Below, piece after piece: positions 16,902 to 25,428 of a DNA stretch of 64,000 bases; within the stretch, counting starts at the first letter, position 1; each line of letters opens with the position of its first letter. The notes beneath the pieces were generated by a model. That model was not told where the DNA came from, searched no databases, and saw only the letters and a program-made list of their open reading frames with translations. The stretch comes from Acinetobacter sp. WC-141. GTDB taxonomy: Bacteria; Pseudomonadota; Gammaproteobacteria; Pseudomonadales; Moraxellaceae. The stretch covers positions 1 through 64,000 of the forward strand of contig NZ_AMSS01000027.1 in the NCBI RefSeq assembly GCF_000313935.1, written 5' to 3'. The translations under genes and the position numbers were made by a program.

Positions 16902-18313
16902 TGGCAGATTTTAAAGCGAAAGAAATTTTACTCAATGCTTTTGATATGAACTGTGTTGGACATATCAATCATGGGTTATGGACACATCCACGTGATGAAT
17001 CACATCGTTTTAACGAACTCAGTTATTGGACAGAACAAGCAAAAACCTTAGAAAGTGGTTTATTTGATGGTTTGTTTATTGCAGACATTACAGGTGTATA
17101 TGACGTCTATCAAAATGGTATTGATCTGACTTTAAAAGAGTCCATTCAGCTTCCGAGCCATGACCCGTCTACACTCATTTCAGCAATGGCGGCAGTCACT
17201 CAAAACTTAAGTTTTGGAGTCACTGTGAACTTAAGCTATGAGCATCCATATCAATTTGCCCGCCGTTTTGCGAGTCTTGACCATTTAACTCAAGGTCGTA
17301 TTGGCTGGAATATCGTGACAGGTTATCTAGATAGTGCGGAACGCTTAATTGGTCAAAAAGGTTTAAAAGACCACGATGCTCGCTATGAACAAGCCGAAGA
17401 ATTTTTAGAACTTTGCTATAAATATTGGGAAGGTTCTTGGGAAAATGACGCAGTTAAAAAAGATAAATTACAGCGTGTTTTTACAGACCCATCTAAAGTG
17501 CATACGATTCACCACCACGGCAAATATTATCAGAGTGAAGGTGTGTTTCAGGTGTCTCCTTCTGTGCAACGCACCCCGACACTATTTCAAGCAGGTGCTT
17601 CACCCAAAGGTATGCAGTTTGCGACTCGTCATGCTGAGTGTGTATTTATTGGCGGCGACAAACCCGAAAAAATACGTGAACAAGTGAAAAAGATTCGTGC
17701 TCTTGCAGAACAGCAAGGCCGTTCAGCGGATGACATTAAAGTCTTTGTCGGTATAACCGTTGTTGTTGCCGAAACACATGATCTCGCTGTACAAAAACTT
17801 AATGAATATCGTCAATATGCAAGTCCTGAAGCTGGCTTAGCGCATTATGCGAGTTCAACTGGCATCGACTTAAGTAAATTTGCCGACGATGAAGCGATTC
17901 CTTATCAAAAAAGTAACAGTATTGTTTCGATTACCGAAAAATTTAAAGAGCAACGAATCACGAAAAATGACTTAAAAGCTCAGCATGTCCTAGGTGGTCG
18001 TTATCCCCTCATCGTGGGCAGTGGCGAAGAAGTTGCTGAATACTTAATTCATCTTTTAGATGAAACAGATATTGATGGCTTTAATTTGACACGTACAGTT
18101 GCACCTGAGTCTCACCACGACTTTATTCGCTTGGTTATTCCTGAGCTACAACAACGTGGTCGTTATAAAACTGCATATAAAACGGGTTCACTGCGGAACA
18201 AAATTTTTAATCGGGGTGATCAATTACCAAAACAACACCCTGTTCAAGCGTTCCGATGTAGTCCCTATAACAACAGCAAAAACCTAACAACAATTGAAGA
18301 AATAACCGCTTAA
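16901..18313 (+). CDS. NtaA/DmoA-family FMN-dependent monooxygenase
   Basis: A 470-residue class-II flavin-dependent (luciferase-like, TIM-barrel) monooxygenase of the NtaA/SnaA/DszA/DmoA branch, which uses FMNH2 from a separate reductase. Signatures include NHGLWTHPRDE, FDGLFIADITGVYDVY, HPYQFARRFASLDHLTQGRIGWNIVTG, and TPTLFQAGASPKGMQFA. DmoA oxidises dimethyl sulfide and DszA dibenzothiophene sulfone; here, next to SfnB-like and methionine-type transport genes, cleavage of a C-S bond to release sulfur is likely. No flavin reductase gene is in the cluster, so FMNH2 must come from elsewhere. The precise substrate is not knowable from sequence. Confidence 0.9.
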   Translation: MADFKAKEILLNAFDMNCVGHINHGLWTHPRDESHRFNELSYWTEQAKTLESGLFDGLFIADITGVYDVYQNGIDLTLKESIQLPSHDPSTLISAMAAVTQNLSFGVTVNLSYEHPYQFARRFASLDHLTQGRIGWNIVTGYLDSAERLIGQKGLKDHDARYEQAEEFLELCYKYWEGSWENDAVKKDKLQRVFTDPSKVHTIHHHGKYYQSEGVFQVSPSVQRTPTLFQAGASPKGMQFATRHAECVFIGGDKPEKIREQVKKIRALAEQQGRSADDIKVFVGITVVVAETHDLAVQKLNEYRQYASPEAGLAHYASSTGIDLSKFADDEAIPYQKSNSIVSITEKFKEQRITKNDLKAQHVLGGRYPLIVGSGEEVAEYLIHLLDETDIDGFNLTRTVAPESHHDFIRLVIPELQQRGRYKTAYKTGSLRNKIFNRGDQLPKQHPVQAFRCSPYNNSKNLTTIEEITA

Positions 18314-18327
18314 ATTTGGAGATAGAC

Positions 18328-19158
18328 ATGGCTCAAACAGCCTCTAAGAAATGGCTAGGCGTAGGCTTAGTCGTTGTAGTCCTTTTTGTTGCTTTATTCT
18401 TTTGGAATAAACACCGTCAAAGTGGCTCAAATGAACTCGTGATTGGTATTAGTCCACCATTTGCAAAAACTTTACAAGCTGCTGCCGATGAAGCAAAGCA
18501 ACAAGGTTTAAATGTAAAACTGGTTGAGTTTTCTGACTGGAACACACCAAATATTACTTTAAATCATGGGGATATTGATGCCAACTTTTTCCAGCATCAA
18601 CCTTTCTTAGACAATGCAATTAAAGAAACTGGCTTTAAATTAAAAGCATTTGCAGTAGGTGCAGCATCACATGTGGGACTTTATTCAAAGAAATATAAAA
18701 GCCTTGATGAATTGCCACAAAACGCACGTGTAGTCATTCCAAATGATCCAGTGAATCAAGGTCGTGCCCTACTACTTTTACAGCAAGCTAAATTAATTAC
18801 GCTTAAAGATTCAAACAACCATTTATCTGCACTTAAAGATGTTGTTTCAAACCCTAAAAACTTGCAATTCATTGAGGTTGAAGGACCACAAACTGCTCGT
18901 GCAATTGATGATGTTGACTTGGCATTTGGCTACCCACACTACTTGCGCTTAGCAAAAACAGCTGACCCTGATAGTGCACTTTTACTTGATGACAATACCA
19001 ATAAACGTTATGCCATTTTGTTTGTAGTACGTGACGACTATCAGGACAAGGGCGACAAATTGAAGAAATTTGTTGAGATCTATCAAAACTCGCCAAAAGT
19101 TAAAGCTGTGTTAGATGCTGAGATTGGGCCAAAACTTTGGTTCCCTGGCTGGAAGTAA
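18328..19158 (+). CDS. metQ: MetQ/NlpA-family substrate-binding protein (first copy)
   Basis: A 276-residue binding protein of the NlpA family, which normally delivers methionine or related sulfur compounds to MetNI. Conserved segments are LVIGISPPFAKTLQ, VKLVEFSDWNTPN, DIDANFFQHQPFL, and VEGPQTARAIDDVDLAFGYPHYL. Unlike standard MetQ lipoproteins, the N terminus (KKWLGVGLVVVVLFVALFFW) has no lipobox Cys, so it is probably an uncleaved membrane anchor. The start at 18328 follows GGAG at 18318; the in-frame TTG at 18316 overlaps that site. It lies 14 bp after the monooxygenase gene. Confidence 0.92.
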   Translation: MAQTASKKWLGVGLVVVVLFVALFFWNKHRQSGSNELVIGISPPFAKTLQAAADEAKQQGLNVKLVEFSDWNTPNITLNHGDIDANFFQHQPFLDNAIKETGFKLKAFAVGAASHVGLYSKKYKSLDELPQNARVVIPNDPVNQGRALLLLQQAKLITLKDSNNHLSALKDVVSNPKNLQFIEVEGPQTARAIDDVDLAFGYPHYLRLAKTADPDSALLLDDNTNKRYAILFVVRDDYQDKGDKLKKFVEIYQNSPKVKAVLDAEIGPKLWFPGWK

Positions 19159-19171
19159 TAACGGAAAGATT

Positions 19172-20005
19172 ATGGCGATTCAGTTCAAACAGCATAAGCC
19201 TTGGTTACTCGGAATTACGATAATTATCGTAGTTCTGGGTCTCGTCGGTTACCGTTATATTAAAAATAAACAAGCCGATGATGTTTTAACGATTGGCATT
19301 AGTCCACCGTATGCTGAGTTATTACAAAGTGTTGCCAATGAAGTAGAAAAACAAGGCGTTCATGTCAAACTCGTTGAATTTTCTGACTGGCGAGCACCAA
19401 ATGTTGCCGTACAAAACGGTGATATTGATGCAAACTTTTTCCAGCAAAGCGTATTTCTACGTAATGCTGTAAAAGAAACGGGTTATGACTTACATGCATT
19501 TGCCGTGGGCTCAGGAAGTCATGTGGGTTTATATTCAAAAAAATATAAATCACTTGAAGACTTACCTTCAAATGCACGTGTTGCTATTCCAAACGATCCA
19601 GTCAATTTAGCCCGTGCTTTAATTTTATTACATCGTGCAGGTTTAATTCAGCTTAAAGACATTAATAATGAGCTTTCAACCACTCAAGACATTATTGCTA
19701 ATCCTAAACAGCTGAGCTTCGTTGAAGTTGAAGGACCACAGACAGCACATGCATATAACGATGTCGATTTAATTTTCGGCTTCCCTCACTACTTAAAAAT
19801 GGCAAAGGTAACCGACCCACATAGCGCATTATTTTTAGATCCAATCGATAAAAAATATGCAATTTTGTTTGTGACCCGTCGCGATTACCAAGATAAAAAC
19901 CAAAAACTTGCAACCTTTGTTAAAGCATTCCAGAACTCAAAACAAGCACAAGACATTCTGGATAAAGACTTTGGTAAAGGTATGTGGTTTCAAGGCTGGA
20001 AATAA
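19172..20005 (+). CDS. metQ: MetQ/NlpA-family substrate-binding protein (second copy)
   Basis: A 277-residue paralogue of the preceding gene, 13 bp downstream, again with an N-terminal hydrophobic anchor (PWLLGITIIIVVLGLVGYRYI) and no lipobox. Shared segments include IGISPPYAELLQ, VEFSDWRAPN, DIDANFFQQSVFL, SHVGLYSKKYKSLEDL and VEGPQTAHAYNDVDLIFGFPHYL. Two binding proteins feeding a single MetNI pair would broaden the substrate range of the importer. The start at 19172 follows GGAAAG. Divergence between copies is spread over the whole protein, so the duplication is not recent. Confidence 0.92.
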   Translation: MAIQFKQHKPWLLGITIIIVVLGLVGYRYIKNKQADDVLTIGISPPYAELLQSVANEVEKQGVHVKLVEFSDWRAPNVAVQNGDIDANFFQQSVFLRNAVKETGYDLHAFAVGSGSHVGLYSKKYKSLEDLPSNARVAIPNDPVNLARALILLHRAGLIQLKDINNELSTTQDIIANPKQLSFVEVEGPQTAHAYNDVDLIFGFPHYLKMAKVTDPHSALFLDPIDKKYAILFVTRRDYQDKNQKLATFVKAFQNSKQAQDILDKDFGKGMWFQGWK

Positions 20006-20016
20006 GGAGAATGGCA

Positions 20017-21087
20017 ATGGTGAGTTTTGGATCACAAGTTGATTTTTCTCTACCTCATATCAAAATTCGTGGTTTAAATAAGTTTTACCAATCGCAGGGT
20101 CAAAAACTGCATGCTTTAAAAGAGATTAACCTTGATATTCCTCAAGGTAAGATTTTAGGCATTATTGGTAAAAGTGGTGCTGGAAAATCTTCCTTACTCC
20201 GCACTTTAAATGGCTTAGAACAAGTAAATACTGGCAGCATTCATATCCATCAACAAAACATTGCTGAATTGAGCCATTCCGAGCTTATTCAAACCCGTCA
20301 AAGAATTGGAATGATTTTTCAACATTTCAATTTAATGTCTGCAAAAACGGTCTGGGAAAATGTGGCATTGCCTTTAAAAGTTTCCAATTACAACAAAGCA
20401 GATATCGACCAACGTGTAAATGAAGTTCTGGCACTCGTAGGTCTTGCAGATAAGTCTGGTCATTATCCATCACAACTTTCGGGCGGACAAAAGCAACGCG
20501 TCGGTATTGCACGTGCACTTGTTCACCACCCAGAAATTTTACTTTGTGATGAAGCAACCTCAGCACTTGACCCTGAAAGTACCGCCACTATTTTGGCTTT
20601 ACTTAAAAAGATTAATCAGGAGCTGGGTCTTACTATTGTATTAATTACTCACGAAATGCAGGTCATTCGAGAAATTTGTGATCAAGTCGTGGTGATTGAC
20701 CAAGGTGAAATTGTAGAAGCTGGACAAGTCTGGTCTGTATTTTCACGACCAGAGCAACAAATTACCCAAGAGTTGTTAAACCTAGAGCAGATCACTCTGC
20801 CTTTTAAAATCAGTCCTCTACCCGATGAAGATTCAACTCATATTATTGTAAAACTGAAATATGAAGCTGAAGCACATCAGGTTCCAGATATACAAGAGCT
20901 ACTTGCTAGATTTAAAGCACCCGTCAATTTATATCAAAGTCAGGTCGATACCATTCAAGGGCACATTATTGGTTCACTTTTAGTCGGTATTCCTAACGTA
21001 GAAATTGATCTTTCATCTATACGACAAGATGCATCAACTGCAATTGCACAATTTGAGGTACTTGGCTATGCACGACCAGCTCATTGA
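20017..21087 (+). CDS. metN: MetN-like methionine/organosulfur ABC importer ATPase
   Basis: A 356-residue ATPase with the full MetN layout: nucleotide-binding domain to about residue 255 (Walker A GKSGAGKSS, signature LSGGQKQRVGIARAL, Walker B ILLCDEATSALDPES, switch His ITHEMQVI) and a C-terminal ACT-like NIL domain (about 275-350), which in MetN binds methionine and inhibits transport. The start at 20017 lies eight bases after AAGGAG; the ATG at 20011 is too close to that site. The gene overlaps the end of the metI gene start by 20 bp. Confidence 0.94.
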   Translation: MVSFGSQVDFSLPHIKIRGLNKFYQSQGQKLHALKEINLDIPQGKILGIIGKSGAGKSSLLRTLNGLEQVNTGSIHIHQQNIAELSHSELIQTRQRIGMIFQHFNLMSAKTVWENVALPLKVSNYNKADIDQRVNEVLALVGLADKSGHYPSQLSGGQKQRVGIARALVHHPEILLCDEATSALDPESTATILALLKKINQELGLTIVLITHEMQVIREICDQVVVIDQGEIVEAGQVWSVFSRPEQQITQELLNLEQITLPFKISPLPDEDSTHIIVKLKYEAEAHQVPDIQELLARFKAPVNLYQSQVDTIQGHIIGSLLVGIPNVEIDLSSIRQDASTAIAQFEVLGYARPAH

Positions 21088-21727
21088 TTTATTAATTACT
21101 GGAACTGTAGATACCTTACTTATGGTAGGTGCATCTGCATTTATTGCTTTTTTAATTGGCTTACCTATTGCTGTTGTTTTAGTCAGCACTTCTGAGCACG
21201 GCATTCACCCCTCGCAAAAGATTAATCAGGCTTTAGGTTGGGTCATTAACATTACTCGCTCCGTCCCATTTCTTATTTTAATGGTTGCGCTTATTCCGCT
21301 TACTCGCTGGATTGTGGGTACAAGTTATGGCGTTTGGGCAGCCGTTGTTCCATTGACGATTGCGGCAATTCCCTTCTTTGCTCGTATTGCAGAAGTCAGC
21401 TTACGTGAAGTCGATCAAGGCTTAATTGAAGCTGCACAAGCCATGGGTTGTAACCGTAAACAAATTATTTGGCATGTGCTTTTACCAGAGGCTTTGCCAG
21501 GTATTGTGGCAGGCTTTACCGTGACTATTGTGACTATGATTAACTCTTCTGCGATTGCTGGTGCTATTGGTGCAGGTGGTCTAGGAGACATTGCTTATCG
21601 TTATGGCTATCAACGTTTTGATATGCAAATTATGTTGGCTGTAATTTTTGTGCTCATTGTTTTAGTCATGTTAGTACAAGCAACTGGTGATGCATTAGCC
21701 CAGCAACTTGATAAACGTAAAGTTTAA
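21068..21727 (+). CDS. metI: MetI-like ABC importer permease
   Basis: A 219-residue permease typical of MetI in length, with five to six hydrophobic segments. The ATPase-contact loop is LIEAAQAMGCNRKQIIWHVLLPEALPG, and the tail SSAIAGAIGAGGLGDIAYRYGY is the MetI signature. The start at 21068 lies 20 bp inside metN, indicating coupled translation. It completes a MetNIQ-type importer. The gene is the last of the cluster; a weak hairpin follows. Confidence 0.94.
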   Translation: MHDQLIDLLITGTVDTLLMVGASAFIAFLIGLPIAVVLVSTSEHGIHPSQKINQALGWVINITRSVPFLILMVALIPLTRWIVGTSYGVWAAVVPLTIAAIPFFARIAEVSLREVDQGLIEAAQAMGCNRKQIIWHVLLPEALPGIVAGFTVTIVTMINSSAIAGAIGAGGLGDIAYRYGYQRFDMQIMLAVIFVLIVLVMLVQATGDALAQQLDKRKV

Positions 21728-21747
21728 AAGCAATACAACCCTGCTCT

Positions 21748-21770
21748 AGCCATGACTTTGTCATGGCTTT
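21748..21770 (+). terminator. Weak terminator candidate after metI
   Basis: AGCCATGAC and GTCATGGCT form a perfect nine-pair stem with a TTT loop, but only TTT follows before C. It separates the sulfur cluster from ychF. Confidence 0.5.
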
Positions 21771-21820
21771 CATGTAAAATCAGCGACAATTTTTAATTTA
21801 CACATTTGTGAGTGGTTTTC

Positions 21821-22912
21821 ATGGGTTTTAATTGCGGTATTGTTGGTCTGCCAAACGTAGGGAAATCTACCCTTTTCAATGCATTAACGAAAGCAGCGAT
21901 TGCAGCGGAAAACTTCCCTTTCTGTACCATTGAACCAAACACAGGTATTGTTCCTGTTCCAGATCCACGTTTAGATAAACTTGCTGCAATTGTTAACCCT
22001 CAGCGTGTTTTGCCGACCACTATGGAATTTGTGGACATTGCAGGTCTTGTTGCTGGTGCATCAAAAGGCGAAGGTTTGGGTAACCAGTTTCTTGCTAACA
22101 TTCGTGAAACTGATGCAATCGCTCATGTGGTACGTTGTTTCGAAGACGAAAACGTGATTCACGTTAATGGTAAAATTGATCCATTAGACGACATCGCAAC
22201 TATCAATACTGAACTTGCGCTTGCAGACCTTGAGACTGTTGCTAAAGCAATTTTACGTTTAACTAAAGTTGCTAAAGGCGGTGACAAAGAAGCTGTAGCG
22301 ACTAAAGCAGTTTTAGAAAAAATCCAACCATTACTTGACGAAGGTAAACCAGCTCGCGCGGCTGATTTGTCTGATGACGAACGTAAATTAGTTCGTGGTT
22401 TTGGTTTAATGACTTTAAAACCAACTATGTATATTGCAAACGTTGCAGAAGATGGTTTTGAAAACAACCCACACTTAGACGCAGTTAAAAAACTTGCGGC
22501 TGAAGAAAACGCGATTGTTGTTCCTCTTTGCAACCAAATCGAAGCTGAAATTTCATTATTAGAAGATGAAGATCGTGCTGAATTCTTAGAAGCAATGGGC
22601 ATGGAAGAACCGGGCTTAAATGTGGTTATTCGTGCCGGTTATGCACTTTTAGGTTTACAGACTTATTTCACTGCTGGTGTACAAGAAGTTCGTGCATGGA
22701 CAGTAAAAGTTGGTGCAACCGCTCCTCAAGCAGCTGGTGTGATTCATACTGACTTCGAAAAAGGCTTTATCCGTGCTGAAGTTGTTGCATATGATGACTT
22801 CGTACAATACAACGGTGAAAACGGCGCTAAAGAAGCTGGTAAATGGCGTTTAGAAGGAAAAACTTACGTTGTTCAAGATGGCGATGTAATGCATTTCCGT
22901 TTTAACGTGTAA
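21821..22912 (+). CDS. ychF: Redox-regulated ATPase/GTPase YchF
   Basis: A 363-residue Obg-family P-loop protein, the usual length for YchF. G1 is [10 protein letters not shown]3 is [20 protein letters not shown], and the N-(T)KxD motif is replaced by the NVAED-type segment that gives YchF its preference for ATP. A helical domain and a C-terminal TGS domain ([26 protein letters not shown]) follow. YchF associates with ribosomes and negatively affects the oxidative stress response. The start at 21821 gives the conserved MGFNCGIVG; the GTG at 21812 is not needed. Confidence 0.97.
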   Translation: MGFNCGIVGLPNVGKSTLFNALTKAAIAAENFPFCTIEPNTGIVPVPDPRLDKLAAIVNPQRVLPTTMEFVDIAGLVAGASKGEGLGNQFLANIRETDAIAHVVRCFEDENVIHVNGKIDPLDDIATINTELALADLETVAKAILRLTKVAKGGDKEAVATKAVLEKIQPLLDEGKPARAADLSDDERKLVRGFGLMTLKPTMYIANVAEDGFENNPHLDAVKKLAAEENAIVVPLCNQIEAEISLLEDEDRAEFLEAMGMEEPGLNVVIRAGYALLGLQTYFTAGVQEVRAWTVKVGATAPQAAGVIHTDFEKGFIRAEVVAYDDFVQYNGENGAKEAGKWRLEGKTYVVQDGDVMHFRFNV

Positions 22913-22925
22913 GTTAAAGCTTTAA

Positions 22926-22955
22926 AAAAAAGCCCCAACATATTGGGGCTTTTTT
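22926..22955. terminator. Bidirectional terminator between ychF and the DUF962 gene
   Basis: AGCCCCAA and TTGGGGCT form a perfect stem with a CATA loop, flanked by A-runs and T-runs. It serves two convergent genes. Confidence 0.92.
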
Positions 22956-22960
22956 GATTG

Positions 22961-23482
22961 TTAATGATTTAAATCCATCGTCTCTCGTTTACTACGCGCC
23001 TCTTGTAAAATACGCGCATGCAAAGGTTTTCTAAAACCTAGCATAAATATAAATTCTGCCAATACAAATAACGGCCCAATCGCAAGTCCAATTACATCAT
23101 CAACAAAAGCTGGTTTTTTCTTTTCGAAATAATGCCCAACAAACTGAAAGACCCAACCCACCACAAAGAATCCAATACTTGCTGCTAACCATTGCCCTAA
23201 GGATAATTGAGCAATTTGGCTCGCCAGTGGATACACAGCGGCTAAAAGAATCAGCATAATTACGCCAAAAACTTTATCCAAAAAGAAATAATAAATTGAA
23301 CTCGCTGCAATCAACACTATAGCTAAAGTCAGTTTAAAACTGCCAATATCGACTCCAGCTCTCGCAGTTAAACATAAAATTGAAAACACGATGAGCGGAA
23401 TACCGATAAAATGCGTCAAAATATTTTTATGATTTAAGTGGTAAGCTGCATATTTGCTAAGCTGTTGCTCCAGATTTGACAT
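22961..23482 (-). CDS. DUF962 / Mpo1-like membrane protein
   Basis: A 173-residue protein of the DUF962 (YGL010w/Mpo1) family with four hydrophobic segments. The yeast member Mpo1 is an Fe(II)-dependent dioxygenase that alpha-oxidises 2-hydroxy fatty acids. The family's histidines are visible: YHLNHKNILTHFIGIP near the N terminus, and FVGHYFEKKKPAF, followed by the conserved GLAIGPLFVLAE. The start at 23482 is chosen because AGGGAA precedes it; an ATG six codons upstream overlaps that site. The bacterial function is not established. Confidence 0.85.
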   Translation of the reverse strand: MSNLEQQLSKYAAYHLNHKNILTHFIGIPLIVFSILCLTARAGVDIGSFKLTLAIVLIAASSIYYFFLDKVFGVIMLILLAAVYPLASQIAQLSLGQWLAASIGFFVVGWVFQFVGHYFEKKKPAFVDDVIGLAIGPLFVLAEFIFMLGFRKPLHARILQEARSKRETMDLNH

Positions 23483-23562
23483 GAGTTGTTCCCTATTCAT
23501 CTATCTATAGTCATACTGTACAAATAAGGAAAACCTAAAGTTGTCAGCTATTTGACAAAGTA

Positions 23563-24282
23563 ATGATTTTTTTCATGGATGGCCCCATATTGGACATTAT
23601 TTATATTAATCGATTAAAAGAAAACACATGGTTTAGTGCGCTGCCAGAAACATTCCAAAACTTTATTCTAGAGCACGGTAAGCAAATAACCTTTGAAAAA
23701 AACAGCTATGTTTTTCGTGCCCAAGATGTGTTTGATGGCATTTATACCGTGCTTGAAGGCTCAATTAGCTTGGGCTATGTCGACGTAAATGGTAATGAAG
23801 CGCTTTCTGCAATTGCTGAGCCAATTATGTGGTTTGGTGAAATATCCCTGATTGACCACGAACCGCGCTCACACGATGCGATTGCTTTGAAAAAAAGTAC
23901 GGTTTTGCATATTCCGGCGAAGCCCTTAAATGAGCTACTCAAAGAAAACCCTTATTACTGGTACTATTTTGCACGTTTAACGAGTCAAAAACTCAGATAT
24001 GTTTTCTTAGAGCAGATTGCTATACAAACACGTAGTATTTCTCAAAGGCTTGCTCAACGTCTTCTTTTTATTTTAGGAGGTTACGGCAATCATATTCTCA
24101 TTCAAGATCATCATATTCATATTTCTCAAGAACAATTGGCAAATATGCTGACCACATCCAGACAGACAATCAATCATGAGCTGAGCCTTCTCGAAAAACA
24201 GAAAATCATCAAAATTGCTTTTAGAAAAATTGAGATTTTAGATATTGAGAAATTGAAAGTGGTTGCTCAAGCCCAAGCGTAA
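23563..24282 (+). CDS. Crp/Fnr-family transcriptional regulator
   Basis: A 239-residue regulator with an N-terminal cyclic-nucleotide-binding-like beta-roll (about residues 35-130; FRAQDVFDGIYTVLEGSISLGY, MWFGEISLIDHEPRSHDA) and a C-terminal Crp-type winged HTH (HISQEQLANMLTTSRQTINHELSLLEKQKII). No cysteine cluster for an Fe-S centre is visible, so it is not an oxygen-sensing Fnr, and the cAMP contact residues are not clearly kept. A second start at Met5 (23575) is possible. Ligand and targets unknown; it is divergent from the DUF962 gene. Confidence 0.88.
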   Translation: MIFFMDGPILDIIYINRLKENTWFSALPETFQNFILEHGKQITFEKNSYVFRAQDVFDGIYTVLEGSISLGYVDVNGNEALSAIAEPIMWFGEISLIDHEPRSHDAIALKKSTVLHIPAKPLNELLKENPYYWYYFARLTSQKLRYVFLEQIAIQTRSISQRLAQRLLFILGGYGNHILIQDHHIHISQEQLANMLTTSRQTINHELSLLEKQKIIKIAFRKIEILDIEKLKVVAQAQA

Positions 24283-24453
24283 TTCTTATAAAAGCTGCTA
24301 TATGATAAAAACTTAAAACTAAATTAAAAAAATAGATAACACTGCAAAACAAAACATTGTTCAAACTCTATTTCACAAAATAAATGTTTTAAAGCAGATA
24401 TTTTCACCTTACACTCAAGCTGAGCAATAATACTCAACAAGGCGCTGATTAAC

Positions 24454-24780
24454 ATGAAAAAATTATCAACAATTCTAACAGCAGGCGTATTGGCTATGTT
24501 AAGTGTTTCGGCATTTGCATGTCCAAAAGGAACTCAATTACAAGGCGGCACAGGACCAAATCATAAAGGCGGAAAATGTGTTGCTGCACACGGCAAAGCA
24601 ACTGCTAAAAAAGAAGCAGTAAAAGCAAAACAAGATGTTAAAAAAGATATGACTGAACAAAAGCATGATGCCATGATGAAATCTATGCATGCTCAACATG
24701 AATCACAGCAAATGACTCATCAAATGAAACAAGATGCAGTAAAAACTGCAAACACAGCTAAAGCCGCGACGAAGCCGTAA
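24454..24780 (+). CDS. Small exported His/Met/Lys-rich protein
   Basis: A 108-residue protein with a clear signal peptide (KKLSTILTAGVLAMLSVS, cleaved after AFA). The mature part opens with a compact motif CPKGTQLQGGTGPNHKGGKC holding two cysteines (23 and 42). The remainder is charged, helical and low-complexity, rich in Lys, Ala, His, Met and Gln (KHDAMMKSMHAQHESQQMTHQM). The Cys pair suggests a disulfide, and the His/Met cluster suggests soft-metal binding such as copper, though this is inference. I do not recognise a named family. A strong terminator follows, so it is a single-gene unit. Confidence 0.8.
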   Translation: MKKLSTILTAGVLAMLSVSAFACPKGTQLQGGTGPNHKGGKCVAAHGKATAKKEAVKAKQDVKKDMTEQKHDAMMKSMHAQHESQQMTHQMKQDAVKTANTAKAATKP

Positions 24781-24810
24781 TTCACATTCACTCATTATCG
24801 TTTAAAAGCA

Positions 24811-24840
24811 AAAAAGCGAGATTGATCATCTCGCTTTTTT
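24811..24840. terminator. Bidirectional terminator after the His/Met-rich gene
   Basis: GCGAGAT and ATCTCGC pair around TGATC, flanked by AAAAA and TTTTTT. It lies between convergent genes ending at 24780 and 24855. Confidence 0.9.
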
Positions 24841-24854
24841 ATATTTATAAATTT

Positions 24855-25325
24855 TTATTTTGGAGAGGTATTTCCAAGATTTGGCGTATCGATCGCATCC
24901 TTACATTGCGCTTTATCTCGCTCATAATCTGCTTGTTTCTTAGCAACTGAATCATTATTTTCAAGCGTTTCGCGTGCCCACACATCTAAACTCGTTAAAG
25001 CTTTACGACAAAGTGCGTACTTCCCTTCTGTCACCGAATCAGTCATTTTCACATTAATACGCCAGTCTGTACTCAATTGACGTAAAGGTTTACGAACTTT
25101 GTCATCAATTTGACTCAGCTGCTTTTCATAAACCAAATGCTCAACCGTATTAATTAATGTCCATGCTTTTTGAGCATAAACAGTTGCGTCATTGGTCAGT
25201 TTAGGTGCTGGCTTAATTTCTACTTTTTTTTCTGCCTCATGATTACCATTGTCACAGCCCTGCAATGTAAAAATACCTGCACTCAATATGGTGATATAAA
25301 CTAAACGAATCTTTGCATTGAACAT
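24855..25325 (-). CDS. Putative lipoprotein of unknown function
   Basis: A protein of 156 residues from this start, with a lipoprotein signal: NAKIRLVYITILSAGIFTLQGC, the lipobox being LQGC. The mature part is mostly helical and charged, with further cysteines (EGKYALCRKAL and RDKAQCKDA) that could pair. No known domain is recognised. The start is uncertain: the ATG at 25346 adds seven residues, and neither has a good ribosome site; the shorter one gives a normal-length signal. Divergent from azlC with about 100 bp between. Confidence 0.72.
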   Translation of the reverse strand: MFNAKIRLVYITILSAGIFTLQGCDNGNHEAEKKVEIKPAPKLTNDATVYAQKAWTLINTVEHLVYEKQLSQIDDKVRKPLRQLSTDWRINVKMTDSVTEGKYALCRKALTSLDVWARETLENNDSVAKKQADYERDKAQCKDAIDTPNLGNTSPK

Positions 25326-25428
25326 ATCAAACTGCCGATTAAACATTTCGGCACTATGCTATTAAATTCGGCTACAATACTCAATCTTTCAAGTATTTTT
25401 ATCATTTGGTTTATTGCCAAGGTGTATT

